The notes beneath the pieces are model-generated. The model had not been told where the DNA came from. It saw only the letters and a list, made by a program, of their open reading frames with translations, and did not search any database. Positions 1 to 8,005 of a stretch of 64,000 nucleotides of DNA are shown here, one piece after another. Made by a program: the position numbers and the translations under genes. The stretch is from Salinigranum rubrum (GTDB taxonomy: Archaea; Halobacteriota; Halobacteria; Halobacteriales; Haloferacaceae), in contig NZ_CP026309.1 in NCBI RefSeq assembly GCF_002906575.1, positions 3,286,001 to 3,350,000 of the forward strand, given 5' to 3'. Every line of letters begins with the position of its first letter. Position 1 is the first letter of the stretch.

Positions 1-49
1 AAGCGAGCCGGCGTGTGGGGTAATCGTGGGAGACGACGAAGTGGAGTCG

Positions 50-526
50 ATGACGACACGACCACGCGACGTCAGAGTGGAGTTCCTGTACCTCGACCGA
101 GAAACCTGCGAACGGTGCCGCGGAACGGAGGCGGCCGTCGAGAGCGCGCTTTCGGCCGTTCGACCCGCGCTCGCGCTCGCCGGCGCGGGCGTCGTTCTCG
201 ACCGCGTCCACGTCGACTCGGCGGCAACGGCCGAGAGGGTCGGACTCGAAGTGTCACCGACGGTCAGGGTCGACGGTCGGGACGTCCAGGCGGAGTTCGA
301 GACCTCCGACTGCGGCTGTGCGAGCGACGAGTCGGTTCCCTGTCGGGTCTGGCGGTACGACGGACGGACCACCGAACGCGCCCCAGCGAGTCTCGTCGCC
401 AACGCGGTGCTCAGCGCGGCGTATCAGGTCGAGTCGACTGACCGTGGCGGTGACGACCCCACCGACCGTCGGGAGGTGACTCGACCGGTTGAGAGGTACT
501 TCGAGAGCGACGAGCCGTGCTGCTGA
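50..526 (+). CDS. DUF2703 thioredoxin-like Cys-rich protein
   Basis: Small cytoplasmic protein of 158 residues in the DUF2703 family, proposed to be thioredoxin-like; the substrate is unknown. A beta-strand leads into a CERC motif (C20, C23), as in a thioredoxin active site. Further cysteines lie at 88, 90 and 98, and the chain ends in a Cys-Cys pair (157-158), so it could bind a metal or metalloid or do thiol exchange. An in-frame ATG at 26 would add eight residues; the ATG at 50 is preferred because homology-like sequence starts just after it. The upstream gene lies outside the window. A link to arsenic or mercury handling is possible for the family but not shown here. Confidence 0.75.
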   Translation: MTTRPRDVRVEFLYLDRETCERCRGTEAAVESALSAVRPALALAGAGVVLDRVHVDSAATAERVGLEVSPTVRVDGRDVQAEFETSDCGCASDESVPCRVWRYDGRTTERAPASLVANAVLSAAYQVESTDRGGDDPTDRREVTRPVERYFESDEPCC

Positions 527-565
527 CCCGAGAGTACCTCGCCGCAGTTCGGTGAGGACGGCAGG

Positions 566-1132
566 TCAGCGCCCTGCGAGCAGTAGCCGGAGGTGTCCGA
601 TCCACGGGACGGCGGCCTGTCCCTTGCCAGTAATCCAGGCCTCTCGAACGACGGCCATCCCGCCGGCCTGGTCGTAGTAGTCGTTCGCGTCGCCTTTGGT
701 CACGTAGCCGTCGTGTGGTGCCGGGCAGTGTGCGAGTTCACGGCAACTGTCGACCGACGCGGGGAGGTACTCGGAATCGGCCTCGTCGTACCAGTTCTCG
801 CCGCGGTCGACGCGGAGGTGCGCACGGTGGATGACCAGCCCCTCGTGCGACGGCGAGTCGAAGACGAGGACGTCGCCGCGCGCACCGAGCCGTCGGTACT
901 CCGCTGCGGCAGCGTGGGTGGCAACAGGCGCGCCTGAGGGGGGCGCGAACCGCTCCGTCGCCGTCACGTACACGAGGTCGCCGCGTTCGAGGTGCGGCTC
1001 CATGCTCCCTGACTCGACGGCAACGAACGGGGGCCAGACGCCGGACGCCGCGAGCACGAGGCTGAAGACGAGCAAAACGGCGAGCGCGGGGGCGACGCTC
1101 CGTAGTCGTTCGGCGCGTGTTGGAGGGACCAC
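566..1132 (-). CDS. Signal peptidase I, archaeal (S26B) type
   Basis: Membrane-bound signal peptidase that cleaves Sec signal peptides at the outer face of the membrane; 188 residues with a GTG start. One N-terminal membrane helix (about 12-34) is followed by the SGSMEP box, with catalytic Ser43. The archaeal/ER type uses His instead of Lys, and a VIHR box gives His102. The third box, KGDAND, supplies the acidic residue (D148 or D151). The short length is normal for haloarchaeal Sec11-like enzymes. It is convergent with the DUF2703 gene and codirectional with, but well separated from, the methylthiotransferase gene. Confidence 0.88.
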   Translation of the reverse strand: MVPPTRAERLRSVAPALAVLLVFSLVLAASGVWPPFVAVESGSMEPHLERGDLVYVTATERFAPPSGAPVATHAAAAEYRRLGARGDVLVFDSPSHEGLVIHRAHLRVDRGENWYDEADSEYLPASVDSCRELAHCPAPHDGYVTKGDANDYYDQAGGMAVVREAWITGKGQAAVPWIGHLRLLLAGR

Positions 1133-1211
1133 ACCGGCCGGTCGCGCGTCGAAGGCAAGAGGACAACGGTCTCACGCGAGACGGTGACGGAACGCCCGAG
1201 GCGCGTGACGC

Positions 1212-2462
1212 TCAGACCGGCTTCGCGAACGCGTACACGGTCTGGTGGCCCGTCACCTCGACCTCGCAGAAGTCACCGGGTTCTAATCCATAGTCGGAAG
1301 CGTTCTGGACGATGATCTGCCGGTAGGCCTCGTCGCGGCACTTCACCGAGTCGCCGGTTCCCTCCTCGACGACGAGCACCTCGTGGGTGGTACCGACCAT
1401 CGCCTCGTACGCCTCGGCGACGACCGCCATCTTCAGCTCGGACATCTCCTTCGAGCGTTCCTTCTTGACGGTGCCGCCGAGCCCCTTCAGCTTCGCCGCG
1501 TCGGTGCCCGGGCGCTTCGAGAAGCGGGTGACGTTGATCTTCTCGGGGCGGGTCTCGCGGAGGAGCGCCATCGACTGCTGGTGGTCGACGTCCTCCTCCG
1601 TGGGGTAGCCGACGATGAAGTCCGTCGAGAGCGTCCAGTAGTCGAGGTGAGCGTCGAACGTCTCGCACACCTCGACGTACTCCGACACTTGGTGCTGGCG
1701 GCGCATGTGCCCCAGGACGGAGTTCGAACCGGACTGCACCGGCGCGTGGAGGAAGTTGTAGAGCTTCTCGTTCTCGGCGAACACCCGGGCGAGGTCCTCG
1801 CGGATGCCGTGGACGCCCTTCGGGTTGGCCATCCCGACCCTGACGCGGAAGTCGCCGTCGATGTCACAGATGCGGTCGAGGAGTTCGTGGAGCGTTCGTT
1901 CCCCCTGATCCCAGCCGTAGACGCCGGTGTCTTGGCCCGTGATTCGGAGTTCCTTCGCGCCGGCGTGGACGAGCGCGCGCGCCTTCTCGACGTTCTCCTC
2001 GACCGAGGGGGAGTCTATCTTGCCCGTCGCGTGCTTCGTGATGCAGTACGAGCAGTCGCTCATGCAACCGCGGGCGATGGGGAGGATGCCGACGACGCCG
2101 TCGAGGACGGGTTCGACGCCCGGCCCGGGCGTGGGACACTCGCCGTTCGTCACGGCCGAGGGAACCTCGTCCCAGTGGAGAATCTGGGCGTCGACGCTCT
2201 CCTCGCGGAAGAGGTCGCCCTGGGCGAGCGCCATACAGCCGGTGACGATGAGGTCGGCGGTCTCCGTTTCGAGTTCTTTGGCCCGGCGGAGCATGTTCCG
2301 TTCCGTCTTCTCCACCACGGTGCAGGTGTTCATGATGGCGACGTCGGCCTCTTCTGGCCCATCGACGCGGTAGTGGCCCGCGTCGCGGAGCGCCGACTCG
2401 ATCTGTCGGCTCTCGCCTCGATTGGACGTACAGCCGTACGTCTCGATGTGATACCGAGCCAT
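1212..2462 (-). CDS. tRNA N6-threonylcarbamoyladenosine (t6A37) methylthiotransferase
   Basis: Radical-SAM enzyme that adds a methylthio group to t6A37 of ANN-decoding tRNAs (archaeal/eukaryotic e-MtaB, CDKAL1-like); 416 residues. The N-terminal UPF0004 domain carries cluster-binding C11, C47 and C76. The radical-SAM motif CMSDCSYC gives C133, C137 and C140. The C-terminal part (about 350-416) fits a TRAM RNA-binding domain. The frame could extend 34 residues upstream, but MARYHIETYGC is the family's usual N-terminus, so I start at 2462. An A-rich patch at 2493-2498 (T-rich on the coding strand) could be its promoter box. Confidence 0.92.
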   Translation of the reverse strand: MARYHIETYGCTSNRGESRQIESALRDAGHYRVDGPEEADVAIMNTCTVVEKTERNMLRRAKELETETADLIVTGCMALAQGDLFREESVDAQILHWDEVPSAVTNGECPTPGPGVEPVLDGVVGILPIARGCMSDCSYCITKHATGKIDSPSVEENVEKARALVHAGAKELRITGQDTGVYGWDQGERTLHELLDRICDIDGDFRVRVGMANPKGVHGIREDLARVFAENEKLYNFLHAPVQSGSNSVLGHMRRQHQVSEYVEVCETFDAHLDYWTLSTDFIVGYPTEEDVDHQQSMALLRETRPEKINVTRFSKRPGTDAAKLKGLGGTVKKERSKEMSELKMAVVAEAYEAMVGTTHEVLVVEEGTGDSVKCRDEAYRQIIVQNASDYGLEPGDFCEVEVTGHQTVYAFAKPV

Positions 2463-2759
2463 TCGCTTCGTGGGCGCTTGCCGGCCGGCGGGCAAAAGCA
2501 CGACGGTCTGTCCGTTCGGGATGGGGGTGTGAGAACGGGGGTGAGCGGGGCGAACGGTCAGCACGTGGGGGGGCGAACCAGAGCACGACGCGGTGTGCTG
2601 ACGGCGAGTGAGCGCACACGCGCTCCGGGCCGCGTCGCGGTCGAGGTCAGGTCACAGCGGGTGTGGCCGCGGCCTCCGACATAAACTCGGGGGCGGGAGG
2701 TTCACGCCAGGTAGCGGCGAGGAGAAGACACTTGTCCGTTGCACGGACAGTCGGAACCG

Positions 2760-3953
2760 ATGCCCTCCACGCAGACGAGACGGCGGTTCCTCGCGGCCTG
2801 CGGGGCCGCCTCCCTGGGAGCCGCCGCCGGCTGTCTCGCTGACGACGGACACGACGCTGCGGCCGACGCCGCCGGCGACCGAACCGACTGGCCGACCGCC
2901 GGCCACGACGGGGCGAACACGAACTACGTCCCCGGGGCGAACACGATTCGCGGTGTCTCGGAGGCTCGGCGGGTCGACGACCGACTCGGGAGCGCCCAGC
3001 CAATCGTCGCCGACGGCACGCTCTACCTCGTCGGCGACACCCTCCGGGCACTCGATCTCGACAGCGGCGAGACGAACTGGGAGGTCGCCCCGGAGGACGG
3101 ACAGGGGAACTTCTGGGCGGCACCCACGGTCAGGGATGAAACGGTCTACGTCGCGAACGGTCACCAGCGCGTCCACGCCATCGACGCCACGAGCGGCGAG
3201 AAGCGGTGGACGACGGCGGTCGACGTCGGGTCGTACGTGACGCCTCGGCTGGACGACGACGGCGAGGCGGTGTACGTCGGCGGCGAGGGACACGTGAGTC
3301 GGCTTGACGCCGAAACCGGGGACGAAGAGTGGTCACACGACCTCTTCGGCCAGGTCCGCCAGTCCGTGGCAGTCAGGCGCGGCGTCGTCTACGCGGTCAC
3401 CGAGGGCGGCGAACTGTACGCGCTCGACGAGTACGGCGACGGCTACTGGCGGGTCGACCTGCCCGCGAAGTGTCAGACGCCCCCGACGCTCGCGGGGAGA
3501 CAGGTGTTCGTCGGCACGTTCGACGGCTTCGTCCACGCCGTCGACACGGCCCGGGCGAACCTCGCGTGGTCCACCGAGGTCGGCGGGTTCGCCAAGGGCG
3601 GCATCGCCGTCGCCGACAGTACTGTCTACGCCGACGGCGGCCGGAGTCTCCACGCGCTCGACGTCGACAGCGGGGAGAAGCGGTGGGCGTTCGACGTCGG
3701 TACCACCGGCGACCACACGCCCGTCGTCGCCGGCGACACCGTCTTCACGACCGGTGACCGCCTGTACGGGCTGAAGCCGGGCGGAGGCTTCTCGAACGGA
3801 ACGATCCGCCAGGAAGCGCTCCGCTTCTCGCACCCGACTGGCGGCTACGCCGGGCCCATGAGCGTCGCCGACGGCCGCGTGTACGTCACTGCACGGCTGG
3901 GCGACGCCGAGGGGAACCAGACGACGACGCTGCTGGTGCTCGAACCGGCGTAA
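2760..3953 (+). CDS. Tat-exported PQQ-like beta-propeller lipoprotein
   Basis: 397-residue exported protein of the PQQ/WD-like beta-propeller type (outer membrane BamB-like fold in bacteria, function unknown in haloarchaea). The N-terminus has a twin-arginine signal (RRRF, 7-10) and an archaeal lipobox ending at Cys25, so it should be a lipid-anchored cell-surface protein. Repeats of the form LDxxTGExxW recur about every 40 residues (for example ALDLDSGETNWE and AIDATSGEKRWT), as expected for propeller blades. The start at 2760 puts the RR motif close to the N-terminus; an ATG at 2739 is less likely. No partner genes are adjacent. Confidence 0.88.
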   Translation: MPSTQTRRRFLAACGAASLGAAAGCLADDGHDAAADAAGDRTDWPTAGHDGANTNYVPGANTIRGVSEARRVDDRLGSAQPIVADGTLYLVGDTLRALDLDSGETNWEVAPEDGQGNFWAAPTVRDETVYVANGHQRVHAIDATSGEKRWTTAVDVGSYVTPRLDDDGEAVYVGGEGHVSRLDAETGDEEWSHDLFGQVRQSVAVRRGVVYAVTEGGELYALDEYGDGYWRVDLPAKCQTPPTLAGRQVFVGTFDGFVHAVDTARANLAWSTEVGGFAKGGIAVADSTVYADGGRSLHALDVDSGEKRWAFDVGTTGDHTPVVAGDTVFTTGDRLYGLKPGGGFSNGTIRQEALRFSHPTGGYAGPMSVADGRVYVTARLGDAEGNQTTTLLVLEPA

Positions 3954-4053
3954 AACGGGACGATGAGCGAAGGAGATTCGACGCGGGCCGAGGCGTTCCT
4001 GACCGTCGCCCGCGAGGGGGGCGACGAACTCCTCGCGCTGGCGTGATGCTCGG

Positions 4054-4734
4054 TTACTCCTCGTCTTCGTTCTCGCTCTCGCTCTCGTTCGCGTTTTCGT
4101 CCGCGGGGAACCCCTCGACGATGGCCACGCCGGAGGACGCGCCGATGCGTTCGGCACCCGCGTCGAACATCGCCCGTGCCTCCTCGTAACTGCCGACGCC
4201 GCCGCTCGCTTTGACGGGCAGGTACTCGGCCATGAGTTCGACGTCCTCCACCGTGGCTCCGCCGTCGGCGAACCCGGTCGAGGTCTTGACGAACGCGGCG
4301 TCGGCGTCGCGGGCGAGTTTGCAGGCGCGGTGTTTCTCCTCTCTGTCCAGAAGCGCCGTCTCGATGATGACCTTCACCGGGATGGGGACGGCGGCGACGA
4401 CTTCTGCCAACTCGTCGCGCACCTCGCCGTCCTCGCCGGCGTGGAGGCGACCGACGTTGACGACGACGTCGAGTTCGTCGGCGCCGTCGCGCCAGGCCGT
4501 CGCCGCCTCCTCGCGCTTGGCGATGGTGGCGTTCTGGCCGTGGGGGAAGCCGATAACCGTCGCGAGGGTGAGGTCGGGTGCCTGCTCGCGTGCCGCCGCG
4601 ACGTAACACGGCGGGATGCAGGCGTTCATGCCGTGTGCCTCGGCCTCGTCGACGACGCGCTCGACGTCCGACGGTCGGGTCTCCGGGCCGAGGACGGTGT
4701 GGTCGATGCGGGCGGCGAACTCGCTCCGATTCAT
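4054..4734 (-). CDS. deoC: Deoxyribose-phosphate aldolase
   Basis: Class I aldolase (226 residues) that splits 2-deoxyribose-5-phosphate into glyceraldehyde-3-phosphate and acetaldehyde, the last step of deoxynucleoside catabolism. The Schiff-base lysine lies in FVKTSTGF (K150); the second lysine is in VKASGGV (K175) and the catalytic Asp in [10 protein letters not shown]. The C-terminus is a run of Glu/Ser/Asn repeats, typical low-complexity acidic tail. A TTTTTATG box at 4758-4764 on the coding strand is 24-30 nt from the ATG, giving a leaderless transcript. A nucleoside phosphorylase and PfkB kinase lie within 3 kb. Confidence 0.95.
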   Translation of the reverse strand: MNRSEFAARIDHTVLGPETRPSDVERVVDEAEAHGMNACIPPCYVAAAREQAPDLTLATVIGFPHGQNATIAKREEAATAWRDGADELDVVVNVGRLHAGEDGEVRDELAEVVAAVPIPVKVIIETALLDREEKHRACKLARDADAAFVKTSTGFADGGATVEDVELMAEYLPVKASGGVGSYEEARAMFDAGAERIGASSGVAIVEGFPADENANESESENEDEE

Positions 4735-4824
4735 AGCCCGAGAGAGGCGAACCGGTCATAAAAACGCCGGGGGTAGGGAGGGAAGAACGCAAGTGGTTTA
4801 CTCCGAGGTCACGGTCGCTTTCGC

Positions 4825-5652
4825 ATGGCGATGCCGCTTCTCCAGTTCCTCCCGGAGGGGTTCGCCCTCCCGCCACTACCGTATCTGATCGCACTTGCGG
4901 TCGGCCTCGGCGTCGTCGCCGTCGGCGCGACCAGTCGTGACCTCGCGGTCGACCGGCGGCACGTCGTCGCGTTCGTGCCGTGGATTCTGGCCGGGTCGTG
5001 CGCCCACGCGCTGTACGTCGTCGACGCCCTCCCCGCCCTGCTCCGGCCGCTCGGGGGGACGCCCGCCGTCTACGCCACCGTCGCCGTCGGCGCGGGCCTC
5101 ACCTGGCTCGCGGCCGACGCCGCCGTGGACGCCGAGACGACACCGCAGGTACTCGGTTACGTCGGCCTCGCGGCGGTCGTACCCACCTGTGCGACGGGCA
5201 TCGCCGTCGGCCTCTCCCGTGGGACGTTCTCGCCGCTGTGGTCCACCGTCGCGCTCGGGGTGAGTCTCGCTGTCGGGGCGGCGGCGTGGGCGCTTCTCAC
5301 CCGTCTCGTCCCGCGCGTCGAACACACCGGCCGGGTCGGCCTCCTCGCCCTCTTGGCCCACGCCGTCGACGGCGTGTCGACGGCTGTCGGCGTCGACGTG
5401 CTCGGCTTCGGCGAGCGTACCCCGCTCTCGCGGTACATCATCGAGTTCGCGGCGGGGCTGCCGACCGAGCCCCTGCTGGGGAGCGGCTGGCTGTTCGTCC
5501 TCGTAAAACTCGCGCTGGTTGGCGGCGTCGTCGTGCTCTTCGCCGACCTGATGGAGGAAGACCCCCGCGAGGGGTCGCTGCTGCTCGGCGTCGTCGCCGC
5601 CGTCGGACTGGGCCCGGGCGCGCACAACCTGTTGCTGTTCGCCATCGCGTGA
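4825..5652 (+). CDS. DUF63 family integral membrane protein
   Basis: 275-residue polytopic membrane protein of the archaeal DUF63 family; function unknown. About seven to eight hydrophobic segments are visible, starting at residues 18-37 and ending near 250-275. The conserved AHxxDxxST-like stretch (LLAHAVDGVSTAVGVD, about 174-189) in the middle of the protein is typical of the family and puts charged residues inside the membrane. It is divergent from deoC. A GTTTACT box at 4796-4802 is 23-29 nt before the ATG. Confidence 0.82.
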   Translation: MAMPLLQFLPEGFALPPLPYLIALAVGLGVVAVGATSRDLAVDRRHVVAFVPWILAGSCAHALYVVDALPALLRPLGGTPAVYATVAVGAGLTWLAADAAVDAETTPQVLGYVGLAAVVPTCATGIAVGLSRGTFSPLWSTVALGVSLAVGAAAWALLTRLVPRVEHTGRVGLLALLAHAVDGVSTAVGVDVLGFGERTPLSRYIIEFAAGLPTEPLLGSGWLFVLVKLALVGGVVVLFADLMEEDPREGSLLLGVVAAVGLGPGAHNLLLFAIA

Positions 5653-5787
5653 TAGTTCGCCGGTGAAGAGCCACCAGGCAACCGACTTCGGGTGTGTGGT
5701 TCCGACAGGGCTTTCGTTGGTCTCCGAGTCCCGCGACTCGTGTTCGCACAGGCGAGGGCGTCCGAGTCGCCGACGGCGGGGTCGCTA

Positions 5788-5830
5788 GGATGAGGATGCG
5801 GTCTCACCGCGCCCGTGTGTCGCGCGGTTC
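5788..5830 (-). repeat. End fragment of dispersed intergenic repeat
   Basis: About 40 bp match the right end of the element at 59092-59415: the 18 bases CACCGCGCCCGTGTGTCG are identical, and the neighbouring TGAGGATGCGGT resembles TGTGGCTGCGGT there. Only one end is recognisable, so this is a remnant or solo end. Confidence 0.6.
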
Positions 5831-5928
5831 GGTCGTACCCACCGACCACCCGAGGACACGAACCACCGAGACGAACCTCGCCACCCCGACGGCTCGAACG
5901 TAAACGCCCCGCTCGGGTGACACAGACG

Positions 5929-5935
5929 TTTTAAC
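5929..5935 (+). promoter_or_regulatory. TATA-like box for PfkB gene
   Basis: GTTTTAA located 33-39 nt upstream of the ATG at 5968, implying a very short leader of about ten bases. Confidence 0.5.
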
Positions 5936-5967
5936 ACCCGCCGCTGACTGGTACGAGAGAGACAGCC

Positions 5968-6915
5968 ATGCCGCGCGTCATCTGTGCGGGGCACGTCAAC
6001 TGGGACGTGACGCTGCACGTCGACGACCTGCCCGCCCCCGACGGCGAGGCGCAGGTCCGTGAGGTGCAGGCCGCGGGGGGAGGCAGCGCGGCGAACGTCG
6101 CCTGCGGCCTCGCGGGGCTCCGGCTCGATGCCGCCCTCCTGGGGAGCGTCGGCGGCGACTCCCACGGCACGGAGGCGCGGCACGAACTCGCCGCCGCCGG
6201 CGTCGACACGACGGGCGTACAGGTGGTTCCGGACCGCCCGACGGCCGTGAAGTACATCGCCGTCGACGACCACGGCGAGGTGATGATCTTCGGGACGCCC
6301 GGCGCGAACGAGGCGTTCGACACCGACGCGCTGTCGGTCGACAGCATCGACGGCGCGGACCACCTCCACCTCACGGGCCAGTCGCCGACGACGGCGCGGC
6401 GCCTCGCCGCCCTCGCCGGCGACCTGGGGCTCTCGGTGAGCCTCGACCCCGGCCGACTCGTCGGCGAACGCGACTTCGGCGCGGTGCTCGACCGGGTCGA
6501 CGTGCTCTTCCTCAACGGCCGGGAGGCCGCCCTCGCGCTCGCCGACGGGCGGGAGTCGGCCCGCGACGACGCGGGCGCGGGCCTCGGAATCGAGAGCGAG
6601 ACCCGCGCGGTGGTCATCAAACGCGGTCCGAACGGGGCCGAGGTGCGAACCGACAGCCGGCGGTACACGCACCCGGGGTTCGCCGCCGACGTCGTCGACA
6701 CCACGGGAGCGGGCGACGCGTTCGCCGCGGGCTATCTCGCCGCGACCCTCGACGAGGCGAGCGTCGAGGACGCGCTGACGGTCGGAAACGCCTGCGGTGC
6801 GCTCGCGGCCGAGACGCGAGGCGCGCGCGCGGAGCTCTCGTGGGGGGCCGTCGAGACGATGCGGGCCCGCGGGGTCGAGGTCGAGCGCGAACCGGTCGGC
6901 GAACACGGCGAGTGA
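5968..6915 (+). CDS. PfkB-family sugar/nucleoside kinase
   Basis: 315-residue ribokinase-fold kinase. The glycine-rich substrate motif is at 36-45 (AAGGGSAANVA) and the PfkB signature DTTGAGDAFAAGY carries the catalytic Asp250 and the anion hole. Its nearness to a nucleoside phosphorylase (7273) and DeoC suggests a substrate derived from nucleosides. Haloarchaea use a PfkB-type ribose-1-phosphate kinase in the non-carboxylating pentose bisphosphate pathway, and that role is my inference here. Ribokinase, or another sugar kinase, is the alternative. The family is certain; the substrate is not. Confidence 0.85.
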   Translation: MPRVICAGHVNWDVTLHVDDLPAPDGEAQVREVQAAGGGSAANVACGLAGLRLDAALLGSVGGDSHGTEARHELAAAGVDTTGVQVVPDRPTAVKYIAVDDHGEVMIFGTPGANEAFDTDALSVDSIDGADHLHLTGQSPTTARRLAALAGDLGLSVSLDPGRLVGERDFGAVLDRVDVLFLNGREAALALADGRESARDDAGAGLGIESETRAVVIKRGPNGAEVRTDSRRYTHPGFAADVVDTTGAGDAFAAGYLAATLDEASVEDALTVGNACGALAAETRGARAELSWGAVETMRARGVEVEREPVGEHGE

Positions 6916-6924
6916 AGGGGAGAG

Positions 6925-7104
6925 TCACCTGCCGAGGACGGCGAGTCCGCCTGCGACGGCGAGCACCGCGACGAACAGCCCCGTCCCGACCGCGAACGTG
7001 AGGTCCACACCGGCGACGTACGCGCCGAGCGCGACGACGACGCCCGCGGCGAGGGCACCACCGAACAGTCGGTCGACCGGGAGTCCGTCCGTGTCGGCGT
7101 CCAT
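6925..7104 (-). CDS. Small two-helix membrane protein
   Basis: 59-residue hypothetical protein starting MDADTDGLPVDRL. Two hydrophobic segments (about 15-34 and 38-56) fill most of the chain. A longer frame extends upstream, but that part is Arg-rich and runs into the phosphorylase promoter, so the ATG at 7104 is used. It lies between the PfkB and phosphorylase genes on the other strand. Function unknown. Confidence 0.6.
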   Translation of the reverse strand: MDADTDGLPVDRLFGGALAAGVVVALGAYVAGVDLTFAVGTGLFVAVLAVAGGLAVLGR

Positions 7105-7242
7105 ACCATCTCCCGGGACGCGGGTGACAAGAATCGTCCGGCCGTTTCGTCCGGTAGTCGTGTCGTCCGTCGGTCGCTTCGTCCGCCGAGCCGAGTCCGC
7201 CACCCGGTCGCATCGTCCGGTCGGCGGGTGGCATCCACGCGG

Positions 7243-7248
7243 TTTTTT
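7243..7248 (+). promoter_or_regulatory. T-tract promoter box of nucleoside phosphorylase
   Basis: TTTTTT 25-30 nt upstream of the ATG at 7273, the position of a TATA box for a leaderless transcript. Confidence 0.5.
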
Positions 7249-7272
7249 CATCTCCGCCGCCGGACGCCGAGT

Positions 7273-7998
7273 ATGGGCAAACAACCGCACCTCCTCGTCG
7301 AGGAGGGCGACGTCGCGGACCTCGCGCTCGTCCCGGGCGACCCCGGTCGGGTCGAACGCATCGCGGACCGCTGCGAGGACGTCGAACGCGTCGCGAGCAA
7401 CCGGGAGTACACGGTCGTCAACGCCACCTACGAGGGGCGTCCGGTGACCATCTGTTCGACGGGAATCGGCTGCCCCTCGGCGGCCATCGCCGTCGAGGAA
7501 CTCTCACGCGTCGGCGTCGAGACGTTCGTCCGCGTCGGCACTACGGGCGCGCTCCAACAGGGCATCGAAATCGGCGACATGATCGTCGCCACGGGAGCGG
7601 CGAAGAACGAGGGCACCTCCAAACGGTACGAACCGGCGGAGTTCCCCGCGGTACCCGACTTCGAGGTCCTCCGCGCGCTGGTCGACAGCGCCGAATCGAG
7701 AGGCGAGGAGGTCCACGTCGGCCCCATCGTCTCCGACGACGCCTACTACGCCGAGACCGACGAGTACGTCCGCGAGTGGGAGGAGGCGGGCATCCTCTCG
7801 GTGGAGATGGAAGCCGCGACGCTGTTCACGCTCGCCCGGCGGAAAGGCCTCCGCGCCGGCGCCATCTGCACCGTCGACGGCAACCTCGTCGAGGGGACGC
7901 AGAAGGGCGCCGACTCCGACGAGGAACTCCCCGAGAAGGCGAAGAACAACGTCGAGCGGGCCATCGGTATCACCCTCGACGCCGTCGCCGACCTCTGA
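7273..7998 (+). CDS. Nucleoside phosphorylase (uridine/guanosine type)
   Basis: 241-residue hexameric-type nucleoside phosphorylase of the NP-I (Udp/DeoD) family; phosphorolysis of nucleosides to base and ribose-1-phosphate. Visible motifs are the phosphate-binding PGDPGRV near residues 21-27, the central VRVGTTGALQ, and the substrate-binding SVEMEAATLF. Family members in haloarchaea act on uridine or guanosine; I cannot tell which. Together with the PfkB kinase and DeoC it forms a nucleoside-degradation block. The start at 7273 follows a T-tract promoter and leaves no leader. Confidence 0.92.
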   Translation: MGKQPHLLVEEGDVADLALVPGDPGRVERIADRCEDVERVASNREYTVVNATYEGRPVTICSTGIGCPSAAIAVEELSRVGVETFVRVGTTGALQQGIEIGDMIVATGAAKNEGTSKRYEPAEFPAVPDFEVLRALVDSAESRGEEVHVGPIVSDDAYYAETDEYVREWEEAGILSVEMEAATLFTLARRKGLRAGAICTVDGNLVEGTQKGADSDEELPEKAKNNVERAIGITLDAVADL

Positions 7999-8005
7999 GG
8001 CCAGC

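Larger units (their letters stand above)
5653..5967. other. Intergenic stretch with repeat-family fragment
   Basis: 315 bp without a convincing gene between DUF63 and the PfkB kinase. It holds a fragment of the dispersed repeat family (5788-5830) and the PfkB promoter (5929-5935). Short reading frames here have no recognisable product. Confidence 0.6.

Noticed and set aside
3963-4046. 27-residue ORF after the PQQ lipoprotein (MSEGDSTRAEAFLTVAREGG)
   Set aside because: Too short, no cysteine or family pattern, no promoter; could be chance.
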